Made by a program: the position numbers and the translations under genes
Shown: one piece after another, positions 6,439-13,964 of the stretch
How the letters are laid out: every line of letters begins with the position of its first letter
Numbering within the stretch: position 1 is the first letter of the stretch
Notes under the pieces: model-generated
Told to the model about the DNA's origin: nothing
Database searches by the model: none
Seen by the model: only the letters and a program-made list of their open reading frames with translations
Source of the DNA: Leptofilum sp050292445
Lineage (GTDB): Bacteria; Chloroflexota; Anaerolineae; Promineifilales; Promineifilaceae
Assembly (NCBI GenBank): GCA_050292445.1
Contig: JBNKLQ010000145.1
Location: forward strand, 1-15,235
Length of the DNA: 15,235 nucleotides
Direction of reading: 5' to 3'

Positions 6439-7455
6439 ATGGGCAGCAAGCCAAAAGACAGAACCCTGGAAACAACCATTGCAAGCTTAACCAAACGCTT
6501 TGGCGAAGGTGCTATTATGCGCTTGGGTGAAGCCCGGCATATGCAAGTAGAAGTTATTCCTACTGGTGCTTTACCGCTAGACATTGCTTTGGGTGTTGGG
6601 GGTGTTCCACGTGGCCGCGTCATCGAAATTTATGGCCCTGAATCATCTGGTAAGACAACAGTTTGCCAACATATCATTGCCGAAGCACAGCAGCGCGGCG
6701 GGATATGTGCCTTTATCGACATGGAACATGCGCTTGATCCGGTTTATGCCGAGCGTTGTGGTGTCGATGTGGACAATTTGTATGTTTCACAACCAGATAC
6801 GGGTGAGCAGGCATTAGAAATTGCCGAAGCGCTTATTCGTTCCGGGACGATGGATGTAGTTGTTGTGGATTCTGTGGCAGCATTGGTTCCCCGTGCCGAA
6901 ATTGAAGGCGAGATGGGGGATGCACACGTAGGATTGCAAGCACGTTTGATGTCTCAGGCACTGCGTAAGTTGTCTGGCGTCATTAAACAAACCAATACCG
7001 TTGTTATTTTTACCAACCAACTACGTTCAAAAATTGGCGTCATGTTTGGTAGCCCGGAAACCACCAGCGGTGGCAATGCACTCAAATTTTATGCGTCTGT
7101 ACGGATCGATATTCGCCGGATTCAGGCCATCAAAAATGGGAGTGATGTTGTGGGTAATCGTACCCGGGTAAAGGTAAAGAAAAACAAGGTCGCACCTCCG
7201 TTTACCGATGCTGAATTTGACATTATGTATAATGAAGGTATTTCAAAAACTGGCTGTATTGTTGATCTCGGTGTGGAATATGACATTCTAACCAAGCGCG
7301 GTGCGTTTTTCCGTTATGGCGAAACGCTGCTGGGCCAAGGACGTGAAAATTCAAAGCAATTTTTGCAAGAAAATCCTGAGATTTTTGCTGAGCTAGACGC
7401 CCTCATTCGTCAGAAAGCTGGCTTGCCCCTCATGGAACCGGTGTCTGAAGGTTAA
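6439..7455 (+). CDS. recA: Recombinase RecA
   Basis: The 338-residue product is RecA, the ATP-dependent strand-exchange protein that also promotes LexA self-cleavage. The Walker A motif GPESSGKT is at 66-73, the catalytic Glu96 in FIDMEHALD, and the Walker B motif VVVVD ends at Asp144. PDTGEQALEI, GVMFGSPETT and GGNALKFYASVRIDIRR (monomer interface and DNA-binding core) are all intact. The C-terminus is short and lacks the long acidic tail of E. coli RecA. ATG 6439 has a modest AGGA site at close spacing. recX follows after 108 bases and then rny. Unlike most genes here, recA holds no ACGGCCGT octamer, perhaps because its sequence is so constrained. Confidence 0.98.
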   Translation: MGSKPKDRTLETTIASLTKRFGEGAIMRLGEARHMQVEVIPTGALPLDIALGVGGVPRGRVIEIYGPESSGKTTVCQHIIAEAQQRGGICAFIDMEHALDPVYAERCGVDVDNLYVSQPDTGEQALEIAEALIRSGTMDVVVVDSVAALVPRAEIEGEMGDAHVGLQARLMSQALRKLSGVIKQTNTVVIFTNQLRSKIGVMFGSPETTSGGNALKFYASVRIDIRRIQAIKNGSDVVGNRTRVKVKKNKVAPPFTDAEFDIMYNEGISKTGCIVDLGVEYDILTKRGAFFRYGETLLGQGRENSKQFLQENPEIFAELDALIRQKAGLPLMEPVSEG

Positions 7456-7563
7456 TCCCCGACATCTGGTCTTCTCTGTTTCCTAATTCATATTAATTAT
7501 ATACGGCCGTAATCCGGCCATAATCATTTGCTATCGGATGATCCCGTCACGGCATTTGTGTCT

Positions 7564-8211
7564 ATGGGAAAGATAACAGCGTTAACACGGCAAAAAAGAA
7601 ATCCCGATCGGGTCAACGTCTACCTGGACGATGAATTCGCTTTTGGTTTGGCGGCCATTGCGGCCGTTTCCCTGCGCGTGGGCCAAACCTTATCGTCTGC
7701 AGAAATTGAACGCTTAAAAGGGACAGACCTGGAAGAAAAAGCTAAAAATGTGGCCATCGGTTATATTGAGTATCGGCCACGCAGCATTGCCGAAACGCGC
7801 CAACATCTACAAAAAAAAGAGTATCCAGACGACGTGATCGAACGTGTCGTGCAGCGTTTGGCAGACGTTGAGCTGCTTAACGATGTCGCCTTTGCCCGCT
7901 ACTGGGTAGAACAGCGCGAAACGTTTAAGCCGCGCAGCAAGATGGCGCTACAGATGGAACTGCGCAAAAAAGGTATTGATCGCGCTTTGATTGAAACGGC
8001 CGTGGCCGAAGTTGATGAACTGGCCGCAGCCAGCCAAGCCGCACACGCCAAAGCCCGCCGCTGGCATAGCTTGCCAAAGCTAGAATTCAGAAAAAAGCTG
8101 GGTGGCTTTTTACAGCGTCGCGGCTTTAGTTATGACATTATAAGAGAAGTAACCGAAGCACTTTGGGAAGAATTTAACGGAGATGCTTTGGAAGCAGACA
8201 ACCATTTTTAG
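7564..8211 (+). CDS. recX: Regulatory protein RecX
   Basis: The 215-residue product starts MGKITALTRQKRNPDRVNVYLDDEFAFGL, the usual beta-strand N-terminus of RecX. The repeated three-helix units follow, including YIEYRPRSIAETRQHLQKKEYP, LNDVAFARYWVEQR and a C-terminal FLQRRGFSYDIIREV. RecX binds RecA filaments and limits or tunes their activity, which fits its place directly after recA. ATG 7564 matches the family start better than the TTG at 7528, although no Shine-Dalgarno is visible. The 108-base gap after recA contains an ACGGCCGT copy (7503) and AT-rich sequence but no convincing terminator. One octamer lies inside the gene (7996). Confidence 0.92.
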   Translation: MGKITALTRQKRNPDRVNVYLDDEFAFGLAAIAAVSLRVGQTLSSAEIERLKGTDLEEKAKNVAIGYIEYRPRSIAETRQHLQKKEYPDDVIERVVQRLADVELLNDVAFARYWVEQRETFKPRSKMALQMELRKKGIDRALIETAVAEVDELAAASQAAHAKARRWHSLPKLEFRKKLGGFLQRRGFSYDIIREVTEALWEEFNGDALEADNHF

Positions 8212-8301
8212 AGAGCCAACCGGCTTTCATTGTGAGAGTAATAGGAACGAGCCGTTCGTTTCAAAACCACTATTTACTTTCACCTAAAAAGGAGATCAAC
8301 T

Positions 8302-9831
8302 ATGCAAGCAATCAGCATTCTGCTGGGGGCTGTGATTGGCATTATCATCGGTGCTGCTGCGGTCTATTTTTTAATTAGACCGCAAGTAGAACAGAAGGCT
8401 GCCGCCGTTGAACGAGAACTGGAAGAGCGCCGCGCCCTAGCAGAAAAAGAAACAACCGAAATCTTGGAAATCTCCCGCAAAGAAGCACAACAAATTCGTT
8501 CAGAAGCGGAAAAAACAATAGAACGCAGATATCAAGATGTGGCCCGCGCTGAGGAGCGCGTGGATCGCCGTAATGAAAATCTGGACAAGCAGATGAAAAA
8601 GCTGGAGCATCGAGAAGCGGTGTTGAACAAACGCCAAAGCCGTTTAGATAAGCGGCAAAATCGATTGGAAACCATCGAGCAAGAACGCCGCCAGCAGCTG
8701 GAACAGATTGCCGCCCTAACGACCGATGAAGCCAAGCAGTTGCTGCTGGACGATGTGGAGAAAGAGTCACGGCAGGATATGGCCCGCATTATGCGTGAAA
8801 TTGAAGACGAAGCCAAAGAAAACGCCAATCAAAAAGCGCGTGAGCTGGTGGTGATGGCCATCCAGCGCATTGCCAGCGACCAGGTAGCGGAACAAACGGT
8901 ATCGGTGGTGCAGTTACCCAGCGAGGAGATGAAGGGGCGAATTATTGGCCGAAACGGCCGTAACATTCGCGCCTTTGAGCAAGCTGCCGGGGTTGATATT
9001 GTGGTGGATGACACGCCAGAAGCGGTTTCCGTTTCCAGCTTCGACCCGGTGCGCCGTGAAGCCGCCCGACGTGCTTTAGAGAAGTTGATTTCAGACGGCC
9101 GTATCCACCCTGCCCGCATCGAAAAGCTCATCAAAGACGCTAGTAATGAAGTAGAACAAGACATGAAAGAAGCGGGCGAACAAGCTGCTTACGAGGCCAA
9201 CGTTCACGGCCTGCATCCCCAGATTATCAAAATGCTGGGCCGCTTGAAGTACCGTACCTCGTTTGGCCAAAATCAACTTTATCATTCGGTAGAGGCTTCG
9301 AAGATTGCGGCCGTTTTAGCCGCCGAACTCAACGCCAACATCGACATCGCAAAAATGGGTGCGCTGCTGCATGATTTGGGCAAAGCAATGGACCACGACC
9401 AGGAAGGAACCCATGCCATGCTGGGGGCCGAATTCTGTAAGCGGTTCAAAGTGCCGCCGATAGTCGTTAATGCAATTGCCGCCCATCATCATGAAGTAGA
9501 GCCAGAAAGCGTTGAGGCCATTATCGTAGAAGCTGCCGACGCTATTTCTGGGGCACGTCCTGGTGCTCGGCGCGAAAGCCTGGAGAACTACATCAAGCGC
9601 GTGCGCACCTTAGAAGAAATTGCCACCACCTTTGCTGGCGTAGAAAGCGCTTACGCTCTGCAAGCGGGCCGCGAGATTCGCATTTTGGTTAAGCCAGACA
9701 AAATCGATGATCTGGAAGCGATGCGTCTTTCCAAAAACATCGCCAAAACCATTGAAGAAAGCATGCAATATCCCGGCCAGATTCAAGTAACGGTTATCCG
9801 CGAAACCCGCGCTGTGGGCTTTGCCAAATAA
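8302..9831 (+). CDS. rny: Ribonuclease Y
   Basis: The 509-residue product has the full RNase Y plan. An N-terminal membrane helix (about 5-25) leads into a long charged coiled coil (about 28-200). A KH domain begins near residue 210 (MKGRIIGRNGRNIRAFE), and an HD domain carries His357-Asp358 (LLHDLGKAMDHD) and HHHEVEP. It is the membrane-tethered endonuclease that starts mRNA decay in bacteria lacking RNase E. Bacillus RNase Y is about 520 residues, so this is full length. The Shine-Dalgarno AAGGAG (8289-8294) is ideal. The recA-rny neighbourhood is also common in Firmicutes. Two octamers, at 8954 and 9095, fall in the KH region and just after it. Confidence 0.97.
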   Translation: MQAISILLGAVIGIIIGAAAVYFLIRPQVEQKAAAVERELEERRALAEKETTEILEISRKEAQQIRSEAEKTIERRYQDVARAEERVDRRNENLDKQMKKLEHREAVLNKRQSRLDKRQNRLETIEQERRQQLEQIAALTTDEAKQLLLDDVEKESRQDMARIMREIEDEAKENANQKARELVVMAIQRIASDQVAEQTVSVVQLPSEEMKGRIIGRNGRNIRAFEQAAGVDIVVDDTPEAVSVSSFDPVRREAARRALEKLISDGRIHPARIEKLIKDASNEVEQDMKEAGEQAAYEANVHGLHPQIIKMLGRLKYRTSFGQNQLYHSVEASKIAAVLAAELNANIDIAKMGALLHDLGKAMDHDQEGTHAMLGAEFCKRFKVPPIVVNAIAAHHHEVEPESVEAIIVEAADAISGARPGARRESLENYIKRVRTLEEIATTFAGVESAYALQAGREIRILVKPDKIDDLEAMRLSKNIAKTIEESMQYPGQIQVTVIRETRAVGFAK

Positions 9832-9843
9832 CCACCCCCTGTT

Positions 9844-9911
9844 ATTGCTAGAAAACAAAAAGGACGCCCGTAAGCGTCCTTTTTGTTTTCTAGTTTTTGT
9901 GTTCTAGCAAT
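9844..9911. terminator. Very strong bidirectional terminator between rny and the aldo/keto reductase gene
   Basis: Arms 9848-9867 and 9874-9893 are perfect 20-bp complements around the loop CCGTAA. The stem is GC-rich at the tip (GGACGC/GCGTCC) and A/T-rich at the base, so each strand carries a T run after the GC part. A second near-copy of the right arm follows at 9894-9911, matching 9844-9861 with one mismatch. The genes converge here, with stops at 9831 and 9918. Confidence 0.92.
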
Positions 9912-9917
9912 TCTTCT

Positions 9918-10901
9918 TTATTGGTGACCCAATATGCCGTGAGGTTTATAGGGCGCTTCAATCCGCTCGATTTCTTCGTCAGTTAAAGAAATGCCTACAG
10001 CCGCTACGGCCTCTTCTAGCTGGTACATTTTGGTTGCGCCGATGATAGGAGCCGTGACGCCGGGTTTGTGCAACAGCCAGGCCAAAGCAATTTGCGCCGG
10101 TGAAAATCCCTTTTCTTCAGCGATGGCTACGACTGCATCCACCACATCAAAATCGTGGGATTCATAATACATGCCTTTGGCAAAATCGTCGCTTTTAGCT
10201 CTGGTTGTGGGATCGTCAGAATCTCGCTTACGATTACCGGCTAAGAAACCTCTGGCCAACGGACTCCAGGGAATCACGCCTACACCCTGATCCCGACACA
10301 GCGGCAGCATCTCCCGCTCTTCTTCGCGGTAAACAGCATTCATATGGTTTTGCATGGCAGAGAAGCGCGTCCAGCCGTGTAAATCGGCCGTGTACTGCGC
10401 TTTGGCAAACTGCCAGGCATACATGCTAGAAGCACCGATGTAGAGCGCTTTGCCTGCCTTCACTACATCATGCAGCGCTTCCATTGTTTCTTCGATGGGG
10501 GTGTCATAATCCCAGCGGTGAATCTGGTAGAGATCGACGTAATCGGTACCCAGGCGACGCAACGAGTTATCGATGCCTTCCATGATGTGTTTGCGGGAAA
10601 GGCCACCGCCGTTGGGACCTTTGCCGATTGGGAAATACACTTTAGTGGCCAGCACCACTTCTTCTCGGCTGGTGGTAAATTCTTTGAGCAGCTTCCCGGT
10701 GACTTCTTCGCTGACGCCCAGTGAATACATATCAGCTGTATCGAAGAAGTTGATGCCTAATTCGATGGCGCGTTTGATAAACGGCCGTGCCGCTGCCTCA
10801 TCCAGAACCCAATCCCGCCACTCAGGGGTGCCATAGCTCATCATCCCCAAACAGATGCGGGAAACCTTCAGGCCCGTTTTGCCTAAATTGACATATTCCA
10901 T
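9918..10901 (-). CDS. Aldo/keto reductase
   Basis: The 327-residue product is a TIM-barrel aldo/keto reductase that reduces carbonyl compounds with NADPH. The catalytic tetrad is complete: Asp54 and Tyr59 (FFDTADMYSLG), Lys87 (LATKVYF) and His128 (YQIHRWD). The C-terminal phosphate-binding part APIIGATKMYQLEEAV matches the family. It most resembles YajO/YhdN-like oxidoreductases; the substrate cannot be read from the sequence. ATG 10901 has an AAAGGAG Shine-Dalgarno. It lies downstream of the cupin gene on the same strand, separated by 156 bases holding a nested inverted repeat. Confidence 0.95.
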   Translation of the reverse strand: MEYVNLGKTGLKVSRICLGMMSYGTPEWRDWVLDEAAARPFIKRAIELGINFFDTADMYSLGVSEEVTGKLLKEFTTSREEVVLATKVYFPIGKGPNGGGLSRKHIMEGIDNSLRRLGTDYVDLYQIHRWDYDTPIEETMEALHDVVKAGKALYIGASSMYAWQFAKAQYTADLHGWTRFSAMQNHMNAVYREEEREMLPLCRDQGVGVIPWSPLARGFLAGNRKRDSDDPTTRAKSDDFAKGMYYESHDFDVVDAVVAIAEEKGFSPAQIALAWLLHKPGVTAPIIGATKMYQLEEAVAAVGISLTDEEIERIEAPYKPHGILGHQ

Positions 10902-10905
10902 TCTA

Positions 10906-11059
10906 AACTCCTTTCGTGCTTATTACTTTGTTGCACAAGTTTTCTTCATTTGTCATTCCCGCGAAGGCGGGAATCCAGAAGATGGATGCCTGCAAAGGCA
11001 GGCATGACATCAGAGTAAATTACATCTGAAACAAAGTACTTATATTGCCGAAAGGAGTT
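10906..11059. repeat. Outer inverted repeat enclosing a mini-element between cupin and aldo/keto reductase genes
   Basis: AACTCCTTTCG (10906-10916) pairs perfectly with CGAAAGGAGTT (11049-11059), and TACTTTGTT (10924-10932) with AACAAAGTA (11030-11038). The left arm contains the Shine-Dalgarno of the aldo/keto reductase gene and the right arm reaches the cupin stop codon. The mini-element at 10951-11009 sits in the centre. Confidence 0.7.
10951..11009. repeat. 59-bp MITE-like double-hairpin element (dRS3-like)
   Basis: Terminal inverted repeats TGTCAT (10951-10956) and ATGACA (11004-11009) enclose two perfect 8-bp stems, each with a four-base loop: ATTCCCGC/GCGGGAAT (10955-10974) and ATGCCTGC/GCAGGCAT (10986-11005). 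The first hairpin fits ATTCCC-N8-GGGAAT, the pattern of the Neisseria dRS3 repeat, and similar units are dispersed in many bacteria. No transposase is present. Confidence 0.75.
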
Positions 11060-11384
11060 ATTTTACCGAACGTTGGGCTTCCAGACACACAACGCCATTT
11101 TTGCCAGCGACTGCGTTATGCATCACGCGCGGTGGCAAATCTAGCCGATCGCCTGGGTAGAGAGTCGTGGGTTCCCCATCAATAGGAAACCCAAATGTGA
11201 TTGAGCCATCTACAACCATGATCACTTTCTCATAAGCGTGGTCGTGGGCGGGAAACACATCTTGGGGATTGCTGCGCCACTTGTAAGGCTCCAATCCTTC
11301 TGATTCCATTTGCTGGTAAAGCTCTGCTTCGGTGGGCGCTTCGGTGTGAGTCCATTTTTGGATGTGAATGATGTGGGTTTTCAT
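11058..11384 (-). CDS. Small cupin-domain protein
   Basis: The 108-residue product is a single beta-barrel cupin. Motif 1 is PAHDHAYEKVIMVVDGSITF (His47, His49, with Glu52 one residue closer than usual). Motif 2 is PGDRLDLPPRVMHNAV (His89). These would bind a metal ion. Small cupins range from isomerases and dioxygenases to sensors, so no reaction is assigned. The Shine-Dalgarno GGAGGAG precedes ATG 11384. The gene may share a transcript with the aldo/keto reductase gene if the repeat between them does not terminate it. Confidence 0.85.
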   Translation of the reverse strand: MKTHIIHIQKWTHTEAPTEAELYQQMESEGLEPYKWRSNPQDVFPAHDHAYEKVIMVVDGSITFGFPIDGEPTTLYPGDRLDLPPRVMHNAVAGKNGVVCLEAQRSVK

Positions 11385-11388
11385 CTAC

Positions 11389-11467
11389 CGGTCTCCTCCA
11401 TGACCGCTACTACGTGGTGCATGCAATGATTACGAGATTAATTTAACACAAGCATACGAGGAGACCG
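11389..11467. repeat. 10-bp inverted repeat in the cupin/flippase divergent region
   Basis: CGGTCTCCTC (11389-11398) and GAGGAGACCG (11458-11467) are exact complements, 59 bases apart. The left arm contains the Shine-Dalgarno of the cupin gene. The rest of this 181-base intergenic region holds AT-rich sequence and the flippase promoter; I see no other feature. Confidence 0.5.
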
Positions 11468-11547
11468 ACAAAAACACAATTGAACTCGTGTACTGGCTGA
11501 AATGGGCTATACAAATATTCCATCTTTATGCGAAGCCGTTTGGTTCT

Positions 11548-11556
11548 TGTTATAAT
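11548..11556 (+). promoter_or_regulatory. Extended -10 promoter of the flippase-like gene (leaderless start)
   Basis: TGTTATAAT has both the TGn extension and a perfect -10 box. The box ends nine bases before ATG 11566, so transcription should begin within about three bases of the start codon. The surrounding CTTGTTATAATCCC is identical to the tRNA-fMet promoter at 3746-3759. No clear -35 box is present. Confidence 0.65.
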
Positions 11557-11565
11557 CCCGCAACT

Positions 11566-12606
11566 ATGGAAAGTTCTGGTCAAAATCGACGCCAATTTTG
11601 GATTGGCATAGGCGTAAGCGCACTCTCGATTGTTCTCATATTGTTGCTAATAGATCCAAAGGAGATTTGGGTTACCCTACAGCAGGCGGATGTTTCCTAT
11701 ATTGGCTGGAGCGCGGTTGGTATTCTCATCTTCATGATGATTCGAGCCATTCGCTGGCGATACATGCTGGCCAATGAAATTTCCTGGGCGCAACTTTTCC
11801 ATATTCAAAACATTGGGTACATGTTTAACATGGTACTGCCGTTTCGGCTAGGCGATGTGGCGCGTGCCATACTCGTCGGCAATGTGCCGCCTATTACCCT
11901 GGCCAGAGGGCTTTCCACGATGGTGGTAGAACGCATTTTGGACATGATGTTCATTGTGGCGCTGCTGCCGTTTACGCTAGCAGAAGTGATCAGCCTACCT
12001 GGCTGGATGCAAGAAGGGGCTCGTGCCTCAGGCATCGTGGCGGTCGCAGCCATTGGGGTGCTGATCGTTGCAGCCAATCAACGTAAACTAGCGACCCGTT
12101 GGGGTACGGCCGTTCTCAACCGCATTCCCTTTATGAATACCGGGCAGTGGATCGGCCGTATGAATGAACTGCTGGATGGGCTGGGCAGTCTCACTCGTTT
12201 AAAAGACAGCCTCGTTCTCGTCTTCTTGAGCATTGTCGTCTGGATTCCCATTTTGTTTGCTTATCGTTGGGGCATCCAAGCTGTGGGAGGAGAAGTCTCA
12301 CTATTGGCTGCCAGTTTTGTTGTCTGTGCCGCTGCCCTTAGCATCGCCATCCCCTCATCGCCGGGGCAGATTGGCGTGTTTCATATTGGCGTTACGGCCG
12401 CAATGCTGGCATTGGGACAATCTGATGGTGCAGCGGTAGGATTTGCCGTCGTTTACCATGCGCTAAATCTCATCGGCATGATCGTTTTGGGCTTGATTGG
12501 CCTGACGAGTATTGGCGCTACATTCAGCAGCGTCGTAGAAAACACCCAGCGCTTTATGCGGCGGCAAAAAGAAGATGATATTGACCTCAATAAACTTGAA
12601 CAGTGA
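11566..12606 (+). CDS. Lysylphosphatidylglycerol synthase transmembrane / flippase-like protein (UPF0104 type)
   Basis: The 346-residue product matches the LPG_synthase_TM family. Family features include an N-terminal helix, MIRAIRWRYML, NIGYMFNMVLPFRLGDVARAIL, STMVVERILDM and the late motif IPSSPGQIGVFHIG, with about eight membrane spans. Members act in the cytoplasmic membrane, often beside glycosyltransferases, and are thought to move or present lipid-linked intermediates; the attached aminoacyl-transferase domain of MprF is absent. ATG 11566 is chosen over upstream GTG 11488 because the -10 box lies within that longer frame. A GT4 gene starts 53 bases after the stop and a methyltransferase gene follows, suggesting a glycolipid operon. 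Confidence 0.88.
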   Translation: MESSGQNRRQFWIGIGVSALSIVLILLLIDPKEIWVTLQQADVSYIGWSAVGILIFMMIRAIRWRYMLANEISWAQLFHIQNIGYMFNMVLPFRLGDVARAILVGNVPPITLARGLSTMVVERILDMMFIVALLPFTLAEVISLPGWMQEGARASGIVAVAAIGVLIVAANQRKLATRWGTAVLNRIPFMNTGQWIGRMNELLDGLGSLTRLKDSLVLVFLSIVVWIPILFAYRWGIQAVGGEVSLLAASFVVCAAALSIAIPSSPGQIGVFHIGVTAAMLALGQSDGAAVGFAVVYHALNLIGMIVLGLIGLTSIGATFSSVVENTQRFMRRQKEDDIDLNKLEQ

Positions 12607-12659
12607 GCGACAGTTAAAGAAACAGTGTACCAGCTTGTAGACCAATCACGGATTTATGT

Positions 12660-13883
12660 ATGAAAATTGTTGAAGTATTAACCTATTATCGCCCCTGGGT
12701 AAGCGGATTGACCATTTACGTGGAGCGCCTGAGCAAAGCGCTGGCCCGGCAAGGGCATGAAGTCACCGTTTTGACCTCGCAGTATGATCCCAATTTACCT
12801 TTGTATGACGTAATTGAGGGTGTAAAAGTGGTACGCATTCCCGTAGCGGCCCGCGTCAGCAAAGGCGTACTTATGCCCGGTTTCGGTCCGATGGCCTGGA
12901 AGCTAGCCCAGCAAGCAGACATTTTGCACCTACACTTGCCACAATTTGATGCACCCGGTGTGGCCATGCGCGGCCGTATTTTAGGTAAGCCGGTCGTACT
13001 CACCTATCATTGCGATTTGCAACTGCCGCAGGGCAGCTTTAACCGGCTGGTGGATCGCGTGGTGCAGTCGATGAACCAGTTGGCCGGGCGCTTGTCTGAT
13101 GCCGTGGTTACCTACACGCGTGATTACGGCACACACTCGCCATTTTTGTCCCAGTTTTTGGATGAAAAGCTGCACATCATTCCCCCTCCTGTGGAACTCC
13201 CAGATTATCGTTCGGCTGACGTCCAGGCGTTCCGCGCCAAGTATCATTTGGGTGGCGAACCAGTCATTGGCATTATTTGCCGGTTAGCTGCGGAAAAGGG
13301 CGTGGAAGTGCTGCTAAAAGCACTGCCCATCGTGTGGGAAGCATTCCCCAACGCACGCGTTTTGCAGGCTGGTCAGTATGAAAACATCATCGGCGAAGAA
13401 GCATATGCCGCACGCTTAGCCCCGCTGTTTGAAAAATATAAAGATCAATATGATTTGCTTGGCAATATCGAAGGTACTGAACTAAGTGCCTTTTACAACT
13501 GCCTGGACTGCTTGTGTGTACCCAGCCTGAACAGTACAGAAAGCTTTGGTCTGGTGCAAATCGAAGCAATGCAAAACAACGTTCCAGTGGCTGCCTGCGC
13601 GCTGCCGGGCGTGCGTCAACCGGTGACGATGACAGGGATGGGGGAAGTTACGGCCGTTTCCGACCATCAAGCACTCGCCCAAGCTATTATTAAAATTTTA
13701 GGCAATAAAGCACAATATCAGCGAGACAGTGACCTGATTGGGGCCACTTTTTCACCGGACGAAACAGCCAAAGCGTATGTACATCTCTTTGAAAAATTGC
13801 AAAGAGGTCGGCTTATTGGCAAAACAATTGAACCAGCCGCTTATGATCGCTTACGGGCCATGCGAGATGGATACGGCCGTTAA
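12660..13883 (+). CDS. GT4-family glycosyltransferase
   Basis: The 407-residue product has a GT-B fold. The N-terminal acceptor domain starts MKIVEVLTYYRPWVSGLTIYVERLSKAL. The donor domain begins near 200 with GIICRLAAEKGVEVLLKALP. The nucleotide-sugar site includes the EX7E motif Glu294-Glu302 (ESFGLVQIE), as in retaining GT4 enzymes such as PimB-like mannosyltransferases. It would add a sugar to a lipid or glycan acceptor at the cytoplasmic face; sugar and acceptor are not readable. ATG 12660 lacks a clear Shine-Dalgarno. An ACGGCCGT copy ends at base 13880, just before the stop codon, encoding the terminal Gly-Arg. The flippase-like and methyltransferase neighbours favour an envelope glycoconjugate role. 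Confidence 0.93.
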   Translation: MKIVEVLTYYRPWVSGLTIYVERLSKALARQGHEVTVLTSQYDPNLPLYDVIEGVKVVRIPVAARVSKGVLMPGFGPMAWKLAQQADILHLHLPQFDAPGVAMRGRILGKPVVLTYHCDLQLPQGSFNRLVDRVVQSMNQLAGRLSDAVVTYTRDYGTHSPFLSQFLDEKLHIIPPPVELPDYRSADVQAFRAKYHLGGEPVIGIICRLAAEKGVEVLLKALPIVWEAFPNARVLQAGQYENIIGEEAYAARLAPLFEKYKDQYDLLGNIEGTELSAFYNCLDCLCVPSLNSTESFGLVQIEAMQNNVPVAACALPGVRQPVTMTGMGEVTAVSDHQALAQAIIKILGNKAQYQRDSDLIGATFSPDETAKAYVHLFEKLQRGRLIGKTIEPAAYDRLRAMRDGYGR

Positions 13884-13899
13884 AATAATCAACCTATTC

Positions 13900-13948
13900 C
13901 CTCGGAAACTTTCACAAGCAAACAGGCTCGTAAAGGCAGTTTCCGAGG
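13900..13948. promoter_or_regulatory. 11-bp hairpin between the glycosyltransferase and methyltransferase genes
   Basis: CCTCGGAAACT (13900-13910) pairs exactly with AGTTTCCGAGG (13938-13948), leaving a 27-base loop. There is no T run, so it is not a standard terminator. The 3' arm includes the only GAGGA near the next gene. Confidence 0.45.
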
Positions 13949-13964
13949 AATTGCAAACAATATT

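Noticed and set aside
8240..8265. Small palindrome AACGAGCCGTTCGTT before rny
   Set aside because: Arms of five bases only; within chance expectation.
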